Below the pieces are notes generated by a model, which was given only the letters and a program-made list of their open reading frames with translations, was not told where the DNA came from and did no database searches. Positions 63,460 through 64,000 of a DNA stretch of 64,000 nucleotides are shown piece by piece. The first letter of the stretch is position 1; each line of letters opens with the position of its first letter. The position numbers and the translations under genes were made by a program. The stretch is taken from NCBI RefSeq assembly GCF_900129785.1, contig NZ_FSRC01000001.1, positions 496,001 to 560,000 on the forward strand, written 5' to 3'. This stretch comes from Algoriphagus halophilus (lineage in GTDB: Bacteria; Bacteroidota; Bacteroidia; Cytophagales; Cyclobacteriaceae).

Positions 63460-64000
63460 TCAATCAGAAGGAGGTTTTATTCCGATAGCCACGACAAATT
63501 CTCCAGGTATATCATAGCCAGTAGCTGTTTTGTAGGGCTGAATAGACTCGATGTATTCTTTTTGTGCTTCTTCTTTGGTCTGTTCATCAAATCGTGAATA
63601 GGCCATTGCTACCGGTCCGCCCATAAAAGATGCTTGGCAAGCCTCCTCATCACTGGAGTAGGGTAGGTTTACTTCAATTTTTTGGATGTTGATATTGGTA
63701 AAACCAGCTTTTGCAAAGGGGAATTTGATTACATCCTGTTCTCCCAAACTGAAAAACATGGGGCAAACATCTGAACTGACTCTTGCATCTACAATAGGGA
63801 ATATTTCTGCCCAACCACATTTTTTTCTTGACCCCCAAATAGCCACTACTGCCCTTCCTCCTGGTTTTAATACTCTATACATCTCTTTTAAAGCTAGGTC
63901 TGGGTCAGGAAAATACATGATCCCCAAGGCGCAGGTAACTAGGTCAAATGAGGAATCTTCTACATCCAGATTCTCGGCATCCATTCTTTTAAAACCAACA
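63460..64000 (-). CDS. Class I SAM-dependent methyltransferase, 5' end cut by window
   Basis: The frame stays open to base 64000, so the true start lies outside the window. The visible 180 residues cover from the end of the SAM-binding strand (VGFKRMDAENLDVEDSSFDLV) through YFPDPDLALKEMYRVLKPGG and the C-terminal part. This is the UbiE/Methyltransf_11-type layout. The substrate is unknown. The missing part should carry the GxGxG motif. Confidence 0.8.
   Translation of the reverse strand, partial: VGFKRMDAENLDVEDSSFDLVTCALGIMYFPDPDLALKEMYRVLKPGGRAVVAIWGSRKKCGWAEIFPIVDARVSSDVCPMFFSLGEQDVIKFPFAKAGFTNINIQKIEVNLPYSSDEEACQASFMGGPVAMAYSRFDEQTKEEAQKEYIESIQPYKTATGYDIPGEFVVAIGIKPPSD

Overview
The window looks like a stretch of chromosome from a free-living, probably marine or aquatic member of the Bacteroidota, most likely a Cytophagales/Cyclobacteriaceae relative such as Algoriphagus (genus tentative). 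Reasons visible in the sequence are a DUF4292 lipoprotein beside TPR and M23 genes, a SusD-like gene end, many lipobox signal peptides, two formylglycine sulfatases, weak Shine-Dalgarno signals, a few TAnnTTTG-like -7 boxes, and a moderately AT-rich composition. I see no rRNA, tRNA, CRISPR array, insertion sequence or prophage; coding density is high and most genes lie in short co-directional runs.

Layout. 1-8 kb (minus strand): a cell-envelope and housekeeping block with the start of an exported protein cut by the window edge, gatA, tatA, an EnvC-like M23 protein, a DUF4292 lipoprotein, a TPR protein, a polysaccharide flippase and an enoyl-CoA hydratase. 8-13.5 kb: isocitrate dehydrogenase, a glycosyltransferase, a 58-residue lipoprotein, a two-domain VOC lipoprotein and a DUF819 membrane protein. 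13.6-20.2 kb (plus strand): the most unusual region. A broken ECF sigma gene and the 3' end of a SusD gene (a deletion scar) lie in front of an apparently intact set: RraA-like aldolase, enolase-superfamily dehydratase, second RraA-like aldolase, second enolase-superfamily dehydratase, and a BASS transporter. All four enzymes carry Sec or Tat export signals, so this may be a sugar-acid breakdown route run in the periplasm, with a transporter for the keto-acid product.

20-29 kb (minus): SnoaL-like protein, methyltransferase, CDF metal transporter, APC permease, arylsulfatase, DEMD-box RNA helicase, Bcr/CflA efflux pump and an exported cupin. 29-33.6 kb (plus): a haem-binding dehydrogenase lipoprotein, a Tat-exported TIM-barrel isomerase/epimerase and an SDR dehydrogenase, a likely carbohydrate oxidation cluster. 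33.6-42 kb: a DHFR-like reductase, an SGNH hydrolase, a DUF2207/LemA pair, katG with an OxyR-type palindrome upstream, a polysaccharide deacetylase and a GntP permease. 42-49.9 kb: a GH20 lipoprotein, DUF808, thioesterase, TMEM175-like channel, SGNH hydrolase and M81 lipoprotein.

50-55.7 kb (minus): an operon-like run of sulfatase, L-galactose/L-fucose dehydrogenase-like aldo-keto reductase, zinc alcohol dehydrogenase resembling L-galactonate 5-dehydrogenase, TIM-barrel isomerase, DUF718 mutarotase and phosphodiesterase. This fits release and oxidation of a sulfated L-sugar from algal polysaccharide. 55.8-64 kb: cyclophilin lipoprotein, FdhF/YdeP molybdoenzyme, PPOX-family protein, HopJ-family protein, exported metallophosphoesterase, exported ADP-ribosylglycohydrolase-family lipoprotein, quinone-oxidoreductase-like enzyme and a methyltransferase cut by the right edge.
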